A DNA stretch of 64,000 nt from Sphingomonadales bacterium. GTDB taxonomy: Bacteria; Pseudomonadota; Alphaproteobacteria; Sphingomonadales; Sphingomonadaceae. The notes beneath the pieces are model-generated. The model had not been told where the DNA came from and ran no database searches. It worked only from the letters and a program-made list of their open reading frames with translations. The DNA lies in contig JAIXOE010000019.1 of the NCBI GenBank assembly GCA_027486895.1, positions 124,001-188,000 of the forward strand, written 5' to 3'. Shown in pieces: positions 36,736 to 46,305 of the stretch (its first letter is position 1; every line of letters begins with the position of its first letter). The translations under genes and the position numbers were made by a program.

Positions 36736-38063
36736 ATACGCGGCTCCAATCGATCATTGCCAAGCAGCGCGACTTTGCTGGACTGATGGACGTAGCACCA
36801 AGCCGCGTTGGCCGGCTGGCTGCGCTTAACGGCCAATATACTGAAGCAAGCGGCTTTCCATATCCGCTGGGTACCGGAACGCGCATGCAGACCGTGACCG
36901 GCGCTTTTGCCGAAGGTGAAGTTGTGGGCTTTCATGGCCAACGCGCAATCATCCAGCCGCTTGGTGATGTCGGTAGCATCGCTTGTGGCGCGGCGGTCTA
37001 TGCCAACGGACGGCACGACATGATCGAAGTCGGCGAAGAATTGCTTGGCCGGGTGATCGACGCAAAAGGCAAGCCACTCGATGGCGGGCCGACACCAAAT
37101 TGCCACGGCCGGCAGAAAATCGCCGGCGAAGAAAGCAACCCGCTGGACCGGGGCCGTGTCGTCCGCCCCATCGATTCCGGCGTGCGTGCAATCAATGCCC
37201 TGCTGACGATTGGCGAAGGCCAGCGCGTCGCGATTGTCGCTGGTTCAGGCGTAGGCAAATCGGTCCTGATGGGACAAATATTGCAAGGCATAGACGCCGA
37301 TATCATTGTCGTTGGCCTGATCGGCGAACGCGCCCGCGAAGTATCCGACTTTGTAGAAGGCAAGCTCACCCCCGCTATCCGGAACAAGTCCGTTGTGGTC
37401 GCGGTCACCGCTGATCAAGTTCCCTTGTTGCGTTTGCGGGCCGCGATGCGCGCCACCGCAATCGCAGAATATTTTGCACACCAGGGCAAGCGCGTTCTTT
37501 TGCTTGTAGACAGCCTGACCCGCATTGCCCATGCCCAACGCGAAATCGGCCTCGCCATCGGCGAGCCACCGACGATGAAGGGATACACGCCATCGTCGCT
37601 CGCGCTCATACCGCAGCTCGTGGAGCGTGCTGGCGTTGACCGGCGCTCGGGCGGATCAATTACGGCCATTTACACGGTACTGGCTGACGGGGGCGATTTG
37701 GAAGACCCCGTCGTCGATGCCGCGCGTGCCATCGTTGATGGACATATCATTTTGTCGCGCACGCTCGCCGAAAGCAGCGTCTTTCCGGCCATCGATGTGG
37801 GTCGTTCGCTATCGCGGCTTATGCCCGACATTGTCGATACGGCGCATTTGGCCGCTGCAGCACGCTTTCGCCAGCTATGGTCAAGTTTTGAACGAAGCAG
37901 CGACCTGGTCATGCTCGGGGCTTATGCTGCAGGCAGCGATCCGGTTCTGGATGATGCCATCGCGCAGCGTCCAGCAATGCTCAGCTTTATCCAACAGCCG
38001 ATGCATGAAATCGTCTCCTTACCCGACGCGCGCGATATGCTGATTGAAGGAATGGGCGCATGA
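36732..38063 (+). CDS. fliI: Flagellum-specific ATPase FliI
   Basis: FliI (443 aa) is the F1-beta-like ATPase that energises flagellar protein export. Walker A is GSGVGKSVLMGQI (about residue 170), GLIGERAREVSDF lies near 197, and the Walker B region RVLLLVDSLTRIAHAQRE (about 255). Start MNTRLQSIIAKQRDFAGLM; the 43 upstream codons are inside fliH. Couples to fliJ by another ATGA overlap. Confidence 0.97.
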   Translation: MNTRLQSIIAKQRDFAGLMDVAPSRVGRLAALNGQYTEASGFPYPLGTGTRMQTVTGAFAEGEVVGFHGQRAIIQPLGDVGSIACGAAVYANGRHDMIEVGEELLGRVIDAKGKPLDGGPTPNCHGRQKIAGEESNPLDRGRVVRPIDSGVRAINALLTIGEGQRVAIVAGSGVGKSVLMGQILQGIDADIIVVGLIGERAREVSDFVEGKLTPAIRNKSVVVAVTADQVPLLRLRAAMRATAIAEYFAHQGKRVLLLVDSLTRIAHAQREIGLAIGEPPTMKGYTPSSLALIPQLVERAGVDRRSGGSITAIYTVLADGGDLEDPVVDAARAIVDGHIILSRTLAESSVFPAIDVGRSLSRLMPDIVDTAHLAAAARFRQLWSSFERSSDLVMLGAYAAGSDPVLDDAIAQRPAMLSFIQQPMHEIVSLPDARDMLIEGMGA

Positions 38064-38488
38064 ATAAAAATGCGACACGTTGGAAACGCATATTGGCTGT
38101 GCGTGCGATTCAGCGACAAATGGCTGAAATCCAGTTAAACAAGTGCGCAGCCGAGGTTGCGAACTTGACCGAGCTTGGTCATCGCATTGGCGCAATCCGC
38201 GGCGCAGCACAGCCAGTTTCAGGCGGCCACAACGGTGCGGCTTTACGTTCTGTCTGCGAGCTAACAGCACGGCTCGACAATGCCCAGCAAGCACTTGCCA
38301 ACCCTAAGCGCCTCGCCATCGAAACACGCGACCGGCAACAGCGCGCCGTTGTTCTGGCGAAGCAAAGCGAAATGATTGTCGACAAGCTCGCGGATGCGAT
38401 CACCGCGAAGGACACAAAACTGTCCGAAAACCGTCGAAGTGGGACAGCGATTTTCCGCAAGCAAAACAGCGGCGGAGCAAACCTATGA
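38060..38488 (+). CDS. fliJ: FliJ-like export chaperone (by position)
   Basis: A 142 aa, strongly helical and charged protein between fliI and fliK, the usual place of FliJ, the coiled-coil shaft protein of the export ATPase. Sequence similarity is not obvious: heptad-like stretches such as NKCAAEVANLTELGHRIGA and long Ala/Gln/Lys/Arg helices fit, but there is no diagnostic motif. ATGA overlaps at both ends show coupled translation. Confidence 0.6.
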   Translation: MNKNATRWKRILAVRAIQRQMAEIQLNKCAAEVANLTELGHRIGAIRGAAQPVSGGHNGAALRSVCELTARLDNAQQALANPKRLAIETRDRQQRAVVLAKQSEMIVDKLADAITAKDTKLSENRRSGTAIFRKQNSGGANL

Positions 38489-39504
38489 ACATCCTTGCCT
38501 TGCCTTTAGCGCCGCCAACGCCCGGCACGCCCGCCGCTGCGCCTGCGCCAAGCGGTACGTTTCAGGATATTTTGAATGATTGCGCCACGGGCACGCCGGA
38601 AACTGCAGCCGCGCAGGGAGACGATGAATTCTCGACTGCACGGGCTGAGGACGCGTCCCCTGCTTCGAACGCGGCACCGCGCGACGGAGCTTTGTTCACT
38701 CAGATGGCGGATGCCAATTGTGAAACCGACTTGCGCGGCACCGACGTGCTCGACAGCGATCTTGCGCAAGCAACTGAGGCGCCTGCCACAACGACGACAC
38801 AAGGCGTCGTTGCTCTGGTTTTATCGAAAGTGGCCGAGGCAAGCCAACCCAAGGCGACATCGGTAGCCACAAGTCCTAACCCGATGCGCGCATCGATTTC
38901 CGTCACTGATTCCAAATCTATCGCAAATATTGGCAAAGCCATCGCAGCACGGGAGGCTATTCAGGCCGACCAGCTCGAGACTTTATCGAACAATTTGCAA
39001 GACCCCGCTAGCCACAGCAAATTTTTCGAAATCGCTCAGATCATAGCCCCTGCACCATCGCCTCTACCCGCCAGCCTCCGGTCTGATCCAGCGCCTCTGG
39101 TCGAATACACCCCGCTTCATCTGTCGCAAGACGGTGAATGGATCGGCGCGCTGTCCCGCGAAATCGTAAGCAACGCAGCCCGCAACGACCAGCTGCAATT
39201 TCGCCTAATGCCAGAACTTCTGGGCCAGCTTGATGTGGCGCTGACCACTGTCGATGGCCAAGTCGACATCCGCCTTGAAACAAGCACTGCTGCCGCGGCG
39301 CAGATCATCGCGGCGGACCAAGCAAGGCTTATTGAGGATTTGCGCAATGCAGGTCTCAAGCTTGGCCAGTTTGAAATGACGAACAGCCAGAACGGCAATC
39401 GCCAGCAACAGCGGCAGCCTGCAGATGGCGGGCAAACTGCCGAAGATAATTCCAACCAACCCCGGACCCCGGCTTCTCCCAAAGCCCGCGGCCGCTTCGC
39501 CTGA
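38485..39504 (+). CDS. fliK: Flagellar hook-length control protein FliK
   Basis: FliK (339 aa) is the molecular ruler that switches export from hook to filament proteins. The N-terminal 200 residues are Ala/Pro/Thr-rich low complexity, and the C-terminal domain matches Flg_hook: FRLMPELLGQLDVALTTVDG, then RLETSTAAAAQIIAADQARL. The end is Gln/Asn/Arg-rich. Length is in the range of other FliK proteins. Confidence 0.88.
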   Translation: MNILALPLAPPTPGTPAAAPAPSGTFQDILNDCATGTPETAAAQGDDEFSTARAEDASPASNAAPRDGALFTQMADANCETDLRGTDVLDSDLAQATEAPATTTTQGVVALVLSKVAEASQPKATSVATSPNPMRASISVTDSKSIANIGKAIAAREAIQADQLETLSNNLQDPASHSKFFEIAQIIAPAPSPLPASLRSDPAPLVEYTPLHLSQDGEWIGALSREIVSNAARNDQLQFRLMPELLGQLDVALTTVDGQVDIRLETSTAAAAQIIAADQARLIEDLRNAGLKLGQFEMTNSQNGNRQQQRQPADGGQTAEDNSNQPRTPASPKARGRFA

Positions 39505-39518
39505 ACGAGAGAAACACC

Positions 39519-40127
39519 ATGAGCAAATCAAAATCTCCAGACACCGGAACGCCTCCCAAAAAGGGCAAGAAACTGATCATCTTCATTCTTGTCGGCATTA
39601 TTCTAGTGGGCGCTGGCGCAGCGACAGGCGTTTATCTTGCAGGCGGGATTGCCGGCGACCATCCAAAGGTCGATCCAAATCGTCCAATGCTGGTTGAGCG
39701 AAGCGAAGAGCCTGAAGAGCCGGCCGCTGAAGGCGAAGGCGCCGCGCCTGTGCTGAAAGAAGGCACAGTATCCGTCAAAAACGATCGCGTGCCGGTCGAC
39801 CCGCGCAAGTTTGAAGTCACCTATGTCGGCCTCGAGCAAAGCTTTACCGCCAATCTGGCCGATGGGGGCGGCTTTGTGCAAGTGGGCCTGAGTCTTGCCA
39901 CTTATTATGATGGCCGGCTCATTCAGAATATCAATCGGCAGGCCGTGCCAATCCGTTCTGCGGTCCTGATGGTGCTATCGCAGCAGGATGCAGCGGCATT
40001 GTCGACACCGCAGGGTAAGAAGCTTCTGCAACGTGATCTGACAGCTGCCATCAACCAAGTGCTTCGCGAAAAAGAAGGCTTTGGCGGCGTAGACAATGTC
40101 TATTTTTCAAACCTGGTGATCCAATGA
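39519..40127 (+). CDS. fliL: Flagellar basal body protein FliL
   Basis: FliL (202 aa) surrounds the stators at the MS ring. One membrane helix at residues 19-42 (LIIFILVGIILVGAGAA), an acidic linker rich in Glu and Pro, and a C-terminal domain with GGGFVQVGLSLATYYDGRLI, ending GGVDNVYFSNLVIQ, as in FliL/stomatin-like folds. Overlaps the fliM start (ATGA). Confidence 0.9.
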   Translation: MSKSKSPDTGTPPKKGKKLIIFILVGIILVGAGAATGVYLAGGIAGDHPKVDPNRPMLVERSEEPEEPAAEGEGAAPVLKEGTVSVKNDRVPVDPRKFEVTYVGLEQSFTANLADGGGFVQVGLSLATYYDGRLIQNINRQAVPIRSAVLMVLSQQDAAALSTPQGKKLLQRDLTAAINQVLREKEGFGGVDNVYFSNLVIQ

Positions 40128-40984
40128 GCGCGTCTATCCTTCTGCGGACCCGCACACCATCAACGGACGATTTCAGCTGGTTTGAAAAGCTTGCGGAATC
40201 GCTCGTCGGCGCAATACGCGAATTCATCTCGGGACCCAATGTCATCAGTGCGCGGGTGCTGTCGGTGAGCAAGGCGCGCTTTTCCGAATGGAGCGCCACA
40301 CAACCGGCATTTGGTATCCTCATGCCATTCGAGCTTGGCAAGGACGCGGACGAAGTTGTCCTTCACATTCCTGGGCAGCTGATCAGCGAAATGCTTGACC
40401 TACAATATGGCGGCTCAGGCGACGTGCCTGCGCGCAATAGCTTTACCGGATCGGAATTGCGTCTCGTCACGCGGTTGGCCGCTCATATTCTGCCATTCAT
40501 CGGCAGCGCTACGCAGGAAGTCGTTCCCGAGCCTGCGCGGGTGCGGTCTGCGCAAACCGACTTGGATGCGTTCAATTGGCCGCGATACCGGGACAGCATC
40601 GTTTTGGCTGACATCCAGATCGAACGGGCGGGTGCGAACCCTGCGACGATAAGCTGTTTCATCGGATATGCCCGCGCCAAGAAAATTGCGTTGCGCTTTT
40701 CGGCTGCGCACCCCGCGCAAATTCCGGCTCAGCCCGAATGGCAAGCCAAGATGAAATCGGCGGCAATGCGCGTTCCGATGGAGACACGCGCGGTTTTGAC
40801 CGAAGCAACATTCCCTCTCTCGCGGCTGCTGGCGCTGCGTCCTGGCGACATCTTGCCGGTGATGCTGCCCGCAGACGTTCCGTTGATCATCGCCGGTCGT
40901 TGCTTCGCCCGGGGCTCCATCGGCGAAGCCAATGGCCGCGCAGCACTACAAATACAGAATATGGAAGGCTTTCACTGTGAGTGA
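40124..40984 (+). CDS. fliM: Flagellar motor switch protein FliM
   Basis: FliM (286 aa) is the middle ring of the switch. The middle domain is visible in MLDLQYGGSGDVPARNSFTG and LVTRLAAHILPFIG, and the C-terminal domain ends with ANGRAALQIQNMEGFHCE. An N-terminal CheY-binding EIDALL motif is not clear; the start is short and reads MSASILLRTRTPSTDDFSWF. This may mean that CheY-P binding differs. Overlaps fliN by 8 bp. Confidence 0.9.
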   Translation: MSASILLRTRTPSTDDFSWFEKLAESLVGAIREFISGPNVISARVLSVSKARFSEWSATQPAFGILMPFELGKDADEVVLHIPGQLISEMLDLQYGGSGDVPARNSFTGSELRLVTRLAAHILPFIGSATQEVVPEPARVRSAQTDLDAFNWPRYRDSIVLADIQIERAGANPATISCFIGYARAKKIALRFSAAHPAQIPAQPEWQAKMKSAAMRVPMETRAVLTEATFPLSRLLALRPGDILPVMLPADVPLIIAGRCFARGSIGEANGRAALQIQNMEGFHCE

Positions 40985-41291
40985 CATGACTGAAGCACCG
41001 AGTTTTCGGCCCGCTGACCGGACGGTCAAAATGGATTTACTTGCAGATGTTTCGCTGCGCGTATCGGTCGAGGTTGGCTCGGCATCACTGACGCTTGCGT
41101 CGTTGCTTGAGCTTGGCGAAGGCAGCGTTCTTGAACTCGACCGTCAAGTCAATGAACCGCTCGATTTGCTCGTCAATGGAACGCTCATCGCCCGCGGTGA
41201 AATCGTCGAGACAAACGGCCGATATGGAATCCGGATCATTGAAGTGGCGCAAGACGGCAATCGCCTTGCCGGAATGGAGACACGATCATGA
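40977..41291 (+). CDS. fliN: Flagellar motor switch protein FliN
   Basis: FliN (104 aa) builds the base of the C ring. The SpoA-type domain shows VSLRVSVEVGSASLTLASLL, LDRQVNEPLDLLVNGTLIAR and the final EVAQDGNRLAG. The GTG at 40977 is preferred because GGAAGG lies 8 nt before it; an ATG at 40986 is the alternative. The stop overlaps the fliO start. Confidence 0.9.
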   Translation: MSDMTEAPSFRPADRTVKMDLLADVSLRVSVEVGSASLTLASLLELGEGSVLELDRQVNEPLDLLVNGTLIARGEIVETNGRYGIRIIEVAQDGNRLAGMETRS

Positions 41292-41560
41292 TTCTAGAAT
41301 ATTTCGGACGCCTTCTCCTCATCATGCCGTTGATCGGTGGCTTGGCCTGGGGCTCATTATGGCTTTGGAAAAAGCTTCAAATCGGCTTGCCGCTACAATC
41401 GCAATCTGCGCGCGCGGTTCGTGTCGTGGATTCGGTTTCATTGGGCGGCAATGGCCGGCTTTTGGTCGTCGAGTTCGGTAAAGACACGCTTTTGCTCGGC
41501 GCTTCGCGTGCCGGCATCACCATGTTGGCAGCAACCGATCAGGATACGCCGCATGCGTAG
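41288..41560 (+). CDS. fliO: Flagellar export assembly protein FliO
   Basis: A 90 aa protein with one N-terminal membrane helix (LLLIMPLIGGLAWGSLWLW) and a short SpoA-like cytosolic region, as in FliO, which helps FliP assemble. Small but in the expected place between fliN and fliP; overlaps both by 4 and 8 bp. Confidence 0.82.
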   Translation: MILEYFGRLLLIMPLIGGLAWGSLWLWKKLQIGLPLQSQSARAVRVVDSVSLGGNGRLLVVEFGKDTLLLGASRAGITMLAATDQDTPHA

Positions 41561-42305
41561 ACTTATAAGCATCTGCATTTTGGCATTCGCCCTGTTCGCA
41601 AGCCAATCAGCGTTTGCCTCGCCGACATCGATGGGCATGGAAAAAGCATTGGGCGCCGTGGCGGGCGATGGCCGTTCGCTATCGCTATCATTGCAAATCC
41701 TGCTGTTGATGGGATTATTGACGGTCCTGCCGTCGCTCATCCTGATGATGACCAGCTTTACACGGATTATCATCGTGCTATCGATTTTGCGGCAGGCTCT
41801 AGGCCTGCAACAGACCCCACCCAATCAGGTGTTGGTTGGTCTCGCATTGTTCCTCAGCATCTTTGTCATGCAGCCTGTCCTGACCACAATCAACACACAA
41901 GCGCTCGAGCCTTATGGCCGTGACGAAGTGAGCTTTGAACAGGCGCTGTCGACATCGGCCACCGCGATGCACGGCTTTATGATCAAGCAGACACGCAAGT
42001 CCGATATCGCTTTGTTCAGTGACATTGCAAAAGCTGGAAAGTTCGCGAAACCCGCAGACGTCCCTTTTTCGATATTGCTACCCGCCTTTGTCACGAGCGA
42101 ATTGAAAACGGCGTTTCAAATTGGCTTCATGATTTTTCTGCCGTTCCTCATCATTGACCTGATTGTCGCTTCGGCCTTGATGTCGTTGGGTATGGTCATG
42201 CTGTCACCGACCATTATTTCGATGCCATTCAAGCTATTGCTGTTTGTCCTCGTAGACGGCTGGGCGCTGACCATGGGCTCGCTTGCCAGTTCGTTTGTGG
42301 TGTAG
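41553..42305 (+). CDS. fliP: Flagellar export gate protein FliP
   Basis: FliP (250 aa) forms the export pore with FliQ and FliR. It has a signal-type N-terminus (RLISICILAFALFASQSAFA) and about four membrane helices, with the marks PSLILMMTSFTRIIIVLSIL and LRQALGLQQTPPNQVLVGLA. Ends with LVDGWALTMGSLASSFVV. Start set inside the fliO end (ATG at 41553). Confidence 0.96.
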   Translation: MRRLISICILAFALFASQSAFASPTSMGMEKALGAVAGDGRSLSLSLQILLLMGLLTVLPSLILMMTSFTRIIIVLSILRQALGLQQTPPNQVLVGLALFLSIFVMQPVLTTINTQALEPYGRDEVSFEQALSTSATAMHGFMIKQTRKSDIALFSDIAKAGKFAKPADVPFSILLPAFVTSELKTAFQIGFMIFLPFLIIDLIVASALMSLGMVMLSPTIISMPFKLLLFVLVDGWALTMGSLASSFVV

Positions 42306-42307
42306 CC

Positions 42308-42577
42308 ATGGATCAGGATTTCTTCATTAACGTAGCGCAGCGCGCGCTCTGGATCCTCGCTCTTGGTTCTGCCCCGATCCTTATTCCAGCGCTCATCGCT
42401 GGCGTGGTATTGGGGATGGTGCAGGCCGCCACTTCGATCAACGAACAGACGTTGAGCTTTGTACCAAAGCTGATTGTTGTTGCAATCGCACTTGCGGTTT
42501 GTGGCTCCAGCATCATGATATTGCTCGCCGATTTCACCAAAGATATCTTTGCGCAAATTCCGCTGCTGGTGCGATGA
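42308..42577 (+). CDS. fliQ: Flagellar export gate protein FliQ
   Basis: FliQ (89 aa), a two-helix gate subunit: MDQDFFINVAQRALWILALG, ALIAGVVLGMVQAATSINEQ and LSFVPKLIVVAIAL. Normal length. ATGA overlap with fliR. Confidence 0.96.
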   Translation: MDQDFFINVAQRALWILALGSAPILIPALIAGVVLGMVQAATSINEQTLSFVPKLIVVAIALAVCGSSIMILLADFTKDIFAQIPLLVR

Positions 42578-43359
42578 TACCGGCCGGATTTCAAAATGTT
42601 GAAGGGCAATTGCTAATCTGGATGGTTGCCATGCTTCGGCCGGGTGCAGCCTTCCTGGCGGCGCCTATGTTCGGCGCAAATGCCGTACCGGTGCAGTTAA
42701 GGCTGGTACTTGCACTTGCGGTCGGCATTCCTTCTGCGGCAATGGTCAACATGACATTGCCTGCAGCGGGAATTATCTCGTTGCCGGGGTTTTTCATGAT
42801 CGTGTCCGAAGTCATGGCTGGGCTCGCCATGGGATTTGTCATCCAGATTGCCTTTGGATCGGCGCTTGTGGCGGGTGAAGCTATCAGCAACGCAATGGGT
42901 CTCGGCTTTGCGTCGATGGCGGATCCTGCAAGTGGTCAGTCCAGCCCCGCAATCGGGCAGTTTCTTTCCATGCTTACCATGTTTCTATTTCTTGCCGCAG
43001 ATGGACATCTGGCGTTGATCGCAACCATAGCCGAAAGCTACCGCGCATTGCCTCCGGGTGAAGCTTGGCTATCCTTTTCTGCTGTCGGCGGCATCGTAAA
43101 GTTTGGCAGCCTCGCCTTTTCGGCGGGCCTGTCGATTGCCTTGCCCGTCGGTTTTGCGCTGGTGCTCGTGCAGCTGATTATGGCGATGATTGCGCGGTCA
43201 GCGCCAACACTGAACTTGTTCGCAGTCGGCATGCCGGCGGCGTTGCTGGCGGGCATTTTGCTGATGGGCGTGTCCCTGCCCATCATGGCCGATATGCTCA
43301 GTAACGCACTTCGCATGGCGCTCGATCAGGCACAGATAATCGGCGGTGGCCGTGTCTGA
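42574..43359 (+). CDS. fliR: Flagellar export gate protein FliR
   Basis: FliR (261 aa), the third gate subunit with about six membrane helices. Start MIPAGFQNVEGQLLIWMVAM; includes MVAMLRPGAAFLAAPMFGAN, the pore-lining AGEAISNAMGLGFASMADP and the C-terminal SLPIMADMLSNALRMAL. The stop lies inside the flhB start region. Confidence 0.95.
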   Translation: MIPAGFQNVEGQLLIWMVAMLRPGAAFLAAPMFGANAVPVQLRLVLALAVGIPSAAMVNMTLPAAGIISLPGFFMIVSEVMAGLAMGFVIQIAFGSALVAGEAISNAMGLGFASMADPASGQSSPAIGQFLSMLTMFLFLAADGHLALIATIAESYRALPPGEAWLSFSAVGGIVKFGSLAFSAGLSIALPVGFALVLVQLIMAMIARSAPTLNLFAVGMPAALLAGILLMGVSLPIMADMLSNALRMALDQAQIIGGGRV

Positions 43360-44491
43360 CGCACCCGATAAAGACCAGCAGACCGAAGCGCCTACCCAGA
43401 AGCGGAAGGACGACGCCGTCAAAGAAGGCGACGTGCTTGCTTCAAAGGAGCTGGCTACTGCGGTGATGATGGCCGCCGGTGCGGCATGGGTGATTGGACT
43501 TGGCACATGGTTCTTCAACGCCAGCAAGACGTTGTTGAAGGATGGTCTCTCCCTCGACCTTTCCAACCCGGACCACTTTGAACCACTGAACGCCCTGATA
43601 TGGCCTTTGGCGCAAGTGGCTATCCCTTTTGCCGGACTGCTTGTGCTTTCGCTGGTGGCGGCATTTGCTGCGCCTGCCATGCTTGGTTCGCTCGGGTTTC
43701 GAGGCAAGGCAATGGCGCCCAAAGCCAGCAGAATTAGTCCACTCGCAGGCATAAAGCGCATTTTCGGAACGCAGGGTCTGATCGAGATGTTCAAGGCAAC
43801 AGCAAAAGTCGTGGTGCTGGGATATGCCGGCTATTGGGTCATATCCGGAGAGATTGTGTCGTTGCCGGGATTGGCTGCAGCCGATCCGGCAGTTGCCGTC
43901 GGCATCATCGGCCAGAAAATGATATTCACCATCGCTATTTTGACCGCAGGCCTTGTGCTGATTGCTGGCGTCGATGTTCCCATTCAATGGTTTCAACGGA
44001 ACCGCAAACTGCGGATGACCAAGCAGCAGATGAAGGAAGAAATGCGGCAGAGCGACGGTGCGCCTGAACTCAAACAAGCCATCCGCGCACGGCAACAGGA
44101 AGTGATGATGTCATCAGCGCGCAAAGGCATGGCAGATGCAAATGTCGTTCTCACCAACCCGACGCACTTTGCGGTCGCCTTGCGATACCGGCCGGGAACC
44201 GACGCCGCCCCAGTTGTCGTGGCACGCGGCAAGGGTGAGGTGGCGCAAGCCATCAAGGCGATTGCAGCCGAGAAGGGCGTTGTCATGCTCGAATATCCGC
44301 AACTCACCCGCGCGATCTATTTCACCACGCGCACTGGCAAAACTGTCTCTGAAGATCTGTATGTCGCGGTCGCCGCAATTCTCGCCTTTGTATTCCGGCT
44401 TGAATCCACGCTGGCGCAGAATGTGCAGAAACCATCGGTCGACGTGCCTCCGACGAAGCGTTTCGATCAGGATGGGCGGCGCACAGCCTAA
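43346..44491 (+). CDS. flhB: Flagellar export switch protein FlhB
   Basis: FlhB (381 aa from this GTG) sets substrate specificity of export. Four membrane helices precede the cytosolic domain, where the autocleavage motif NPTH is intact at 271-274 (VVLTNPTHFAVALRYRPGTD). QTEAPTQKRKDDAVKEGDVL opens the protein. GTG at 43346 or 43352 are both possible; the second has a closer G-rich site. flhA, usually next to flhB, is not here. Confidence 0.95.
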   Translation: MAVSDAPDKDQQTEAPTQKRKDDAVKEGDVLASKELATAVMMAAGAAWVIGLGTWFFNASKTLLKDGLSLDLSNPDHFEPLNALIWPLAQVAIPFAGLLVLSLVAAFAAPAMLGSLGFRGKAMAPKASRISPLAGIKRIFGTQGLIEMFKATAKVVVLGYAGYWVISGEIVSLPGLAAADPAVAVGIIGQKMIFTIAILTAGLVLIAGVDVPIQWFQRNRKLRMTKQQMKEEMRQSDGAPELKQAIRARQQEVMMSSARKGMADANVVLTNPTHFAVALRYRPGTDAAPVVVARGKGEVAQAIKAIAAEKGVVMLEYPQLTRAIYFTTRTGKTVSEDLYVAVAAILAFVFRLESTLAQNVQKPSVDVPPTKRFDQDGRRTA

Positions 44492-44534
44492 ATACGGCGT
44501 TCCGATGGCCGTATAATGCCGTGAGGATATTGAT

Positions 44535-45899
44535 ATGGTCACGTCGATTGCGAGTAGCTTAGGATTTGGTTCGGGCATTGATACCGCAGCGTTGGTCTCG
44601 GACCTTGCTGCCGCATCACGCACGCCAAAAGTGCAGCGGTTTGACGCGTTGGCGCGGGCAAATCAGGCAAAGGTAAGCACGCTTTCCCAAGCCCGCAGCG
44701 ATCTGGATAGCTTTGCCGATTCACTCGAAGCGCTGACTTCTGATGGGTCATTGCGCAGTAAACCTGTAGTGTCGGACGATACGGCAATTTCGGTATCCGC
44801 CAAAGCCGGCACCTTACTTGGCAGTTTCAGCGGCGAAATTACGGTCCAGACGCTGGCAAAGGCACAGACGGCATATTCAGGGCAAGTGGCGTCGAGCAGC
44901 AGCTCTATCGGCCAGGCTACGCTCACACTTAACGTCGGAGCCACCGCCTATCCGATCACCATTGACGCTTCTAACGATAGTCTCGATGGTCTCGCCAGCG
45001 CAATCAATGCGGCGGGCAGCGGCGTCACCGCAAAGGTCATTAATGATGCAGGGCAATATAGGCTCGTCCTAAAGGGTGAAAGCGGAGCGGCTCAGGCGTT
45101 CGAACTCAGCGCAGATGCGAGCGCCCCCGTCAGCTTACAGCGTTTTACCAGCGCGGCGATGACCACCGGCCAATCGGCTAGCGATGCAATATTCACCGTG
45201 GACGGCGTGGCATATCAACGCCCATCAAACAGTTTCGACGATATCATTCCGGGCATGGCGATCACCTTGAAAAAGGCAGACCCGGTTACGGCCATATCCA
45301 TCAGCGCGGTACGACCAACCGACACGATCAGGCAAACGCTTACCGACTTCGTCAGCGTCTTCAACACGTTGAAAAAAGATGCCACAGCCGCGCGGAATGC
45401 CAACAACGGCAGCCCTGCATTACGGGTATTTGAACGACAGCTCAGCGGCTTCATCGCACGGCCTTTGACGTCGCATGGGTCAGTCAAATCTTTGGCGGAC
45501 GTTGGGGTGGCCACAAACCGCGATGGAACGCTATCGATTGATGCGGTTCGGTTAGAGGCTGCATTGCGTGATAATCCGGATGCTGTGGAAGCAATGTTTA
45601 ATCCGCCACGAAGCGCCAGCCAAACGACTGAAACTGACCCCGGCATTGCGTTTGCACTCGACAGCCTGCGCGATGCCGCAGTCGGCACCAACGGGCCGCT
45701 CGAACAAGTCCGTTTGTCACTGGAACGTGAAACCGAACAGATCGCCAAAAATCGGGACCGTATGGAACAGCGTGAGCAAGTCTATCGCAGCCGGATTGAG
45801 AAACAGTTTGCCGGCATGGATGCCCGAATTGGCGCGCTTAAAGCAACGCAGAGCTATCTTGAGCAACAGATCAAGCTCTGGAACAATGGCAACGGATAA
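44535..45899 (+). CDS. fliD: Flagellar filament cap protein FliD
   Basis: FliD (454 aa) caps the growing filament and helps flagellin fold. N-terminal MVTSIASSLGFGSGIDTAAL is the FliD start signature, and the C-terminal coiled region includes QIAKNRDRMEQREQVYRSRI and ends QSYLEQQIKLWNNGNG. AGGA lies 8 nt upstream. A short ATACGGC/GCCGTAT repeat (44492-44514) separates it from flhB. Confidence 0.95.
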   Translation: MVTSIASSLGFGSGIDTAALVSDLAAASRTPKVQRFDALARANQAKVSTLSQARSDLDSFADSLEALTSDGSLRSKPVVSDDTAISVSAKAGTLLGSFSGEITVQTLAKAQTAYSGQVASSSSSIGQATLTLNVGATAYPITIDASNDSLDGLASAINAAGSGVTAKVINDAGQYRLVLKGESGAAQAFELSADASAPVSLQRFTSAAMTTGQSASDAIFTVDGVAYQRPSNSFDDIIPGMAITLKKADPVTAISISAVRPTDTIRQTLTDFVSVFNTLKKDATAARNANNGSPALRVFERQLSGFIARPLTSHGSVKSLADVGVATNRDGTLSIDAVRLEAALRDNPDAVEAMFNPPRSASQTTETDPGIAFALDSLRDAAVGTNGPLEQVRLSLERETEQIAKNRDRMEQREQVYRSRIEKQFAGMDARIGALKATQSYLEQQIKLWNNGNG

Positions 45900-45904
45900 A
45901 ACAA

Positions 45905-46297
45905 ATGTATCCCCGCACACATCACGCCGTTGCCAATCAACAATACCGCAATCTCGAATTGCAAAGCCGCGTTGCAAGCGCCAGCCCGCATGGCCTCGTG
46001 AGCATTTTATATGAAGAATTGCTGCGTGCGCTCGATTTGCTTAATGCCAGTTTTGTCCGGGGAAACAGTATTTCAGGCAATCCGCATCATGGCAAAGCAT
46101 TGTCCATAATCATTGCGCTAGAGGGCAGCATTGATTTTAACAATGGCGGCGATTTGGCCAGCGTATTGCAACGCATTTATCGTTCCGCCATCCGGACGTT
46201 AAACAATGCGGCGCGCGCCAATGATGCGTCCGGGGTAACAGAAGTGCGTTCAGCGATTAGCGATATTTCCTATGCCTGGAACGCACTCGCCCAATAG
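45905..46297 (+). CDS. fliS: Flagellin export chaperone FliS
   Basis: FliS (130 aa), a four-helix chaperone for flagellin. SPHGLVSILYEELLRALDLL is the typical second block and SIIIALEGSIDFNNGGDLAS the third. Last gene of the first flagellar operon, five nt after fliD; the next gene converges 8 nt away, so no terminator fits between them. Confidence 0.93.
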   Translation: MYPRTHHAVANQQYRNLELQSRVASASPHGLVSILYEELLRALDLLNASFVRGNSISGNPHHGKALSIIIALEGSIDFNNGGDLASVLQRIYRSAIRTLNNAARANDASGVTEVRSAISDISYAWNALAQ

Positions 46298-46305
46298 TCT
46301 GGCGT

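Noticed and set aside
44406-44425. Second sigma-54-like site within flhB ahead of fliD
   Set aside because: Both the -24 and the -12 halves deviate (TGGCGC, GTGC) and it lies inside coding sequence.
44492-44514. Terminator between flhB and fliD
   Set aside because: A 7 bp inverted repeat exists, but no T-run follows, and fliD is probably co-transcribed.
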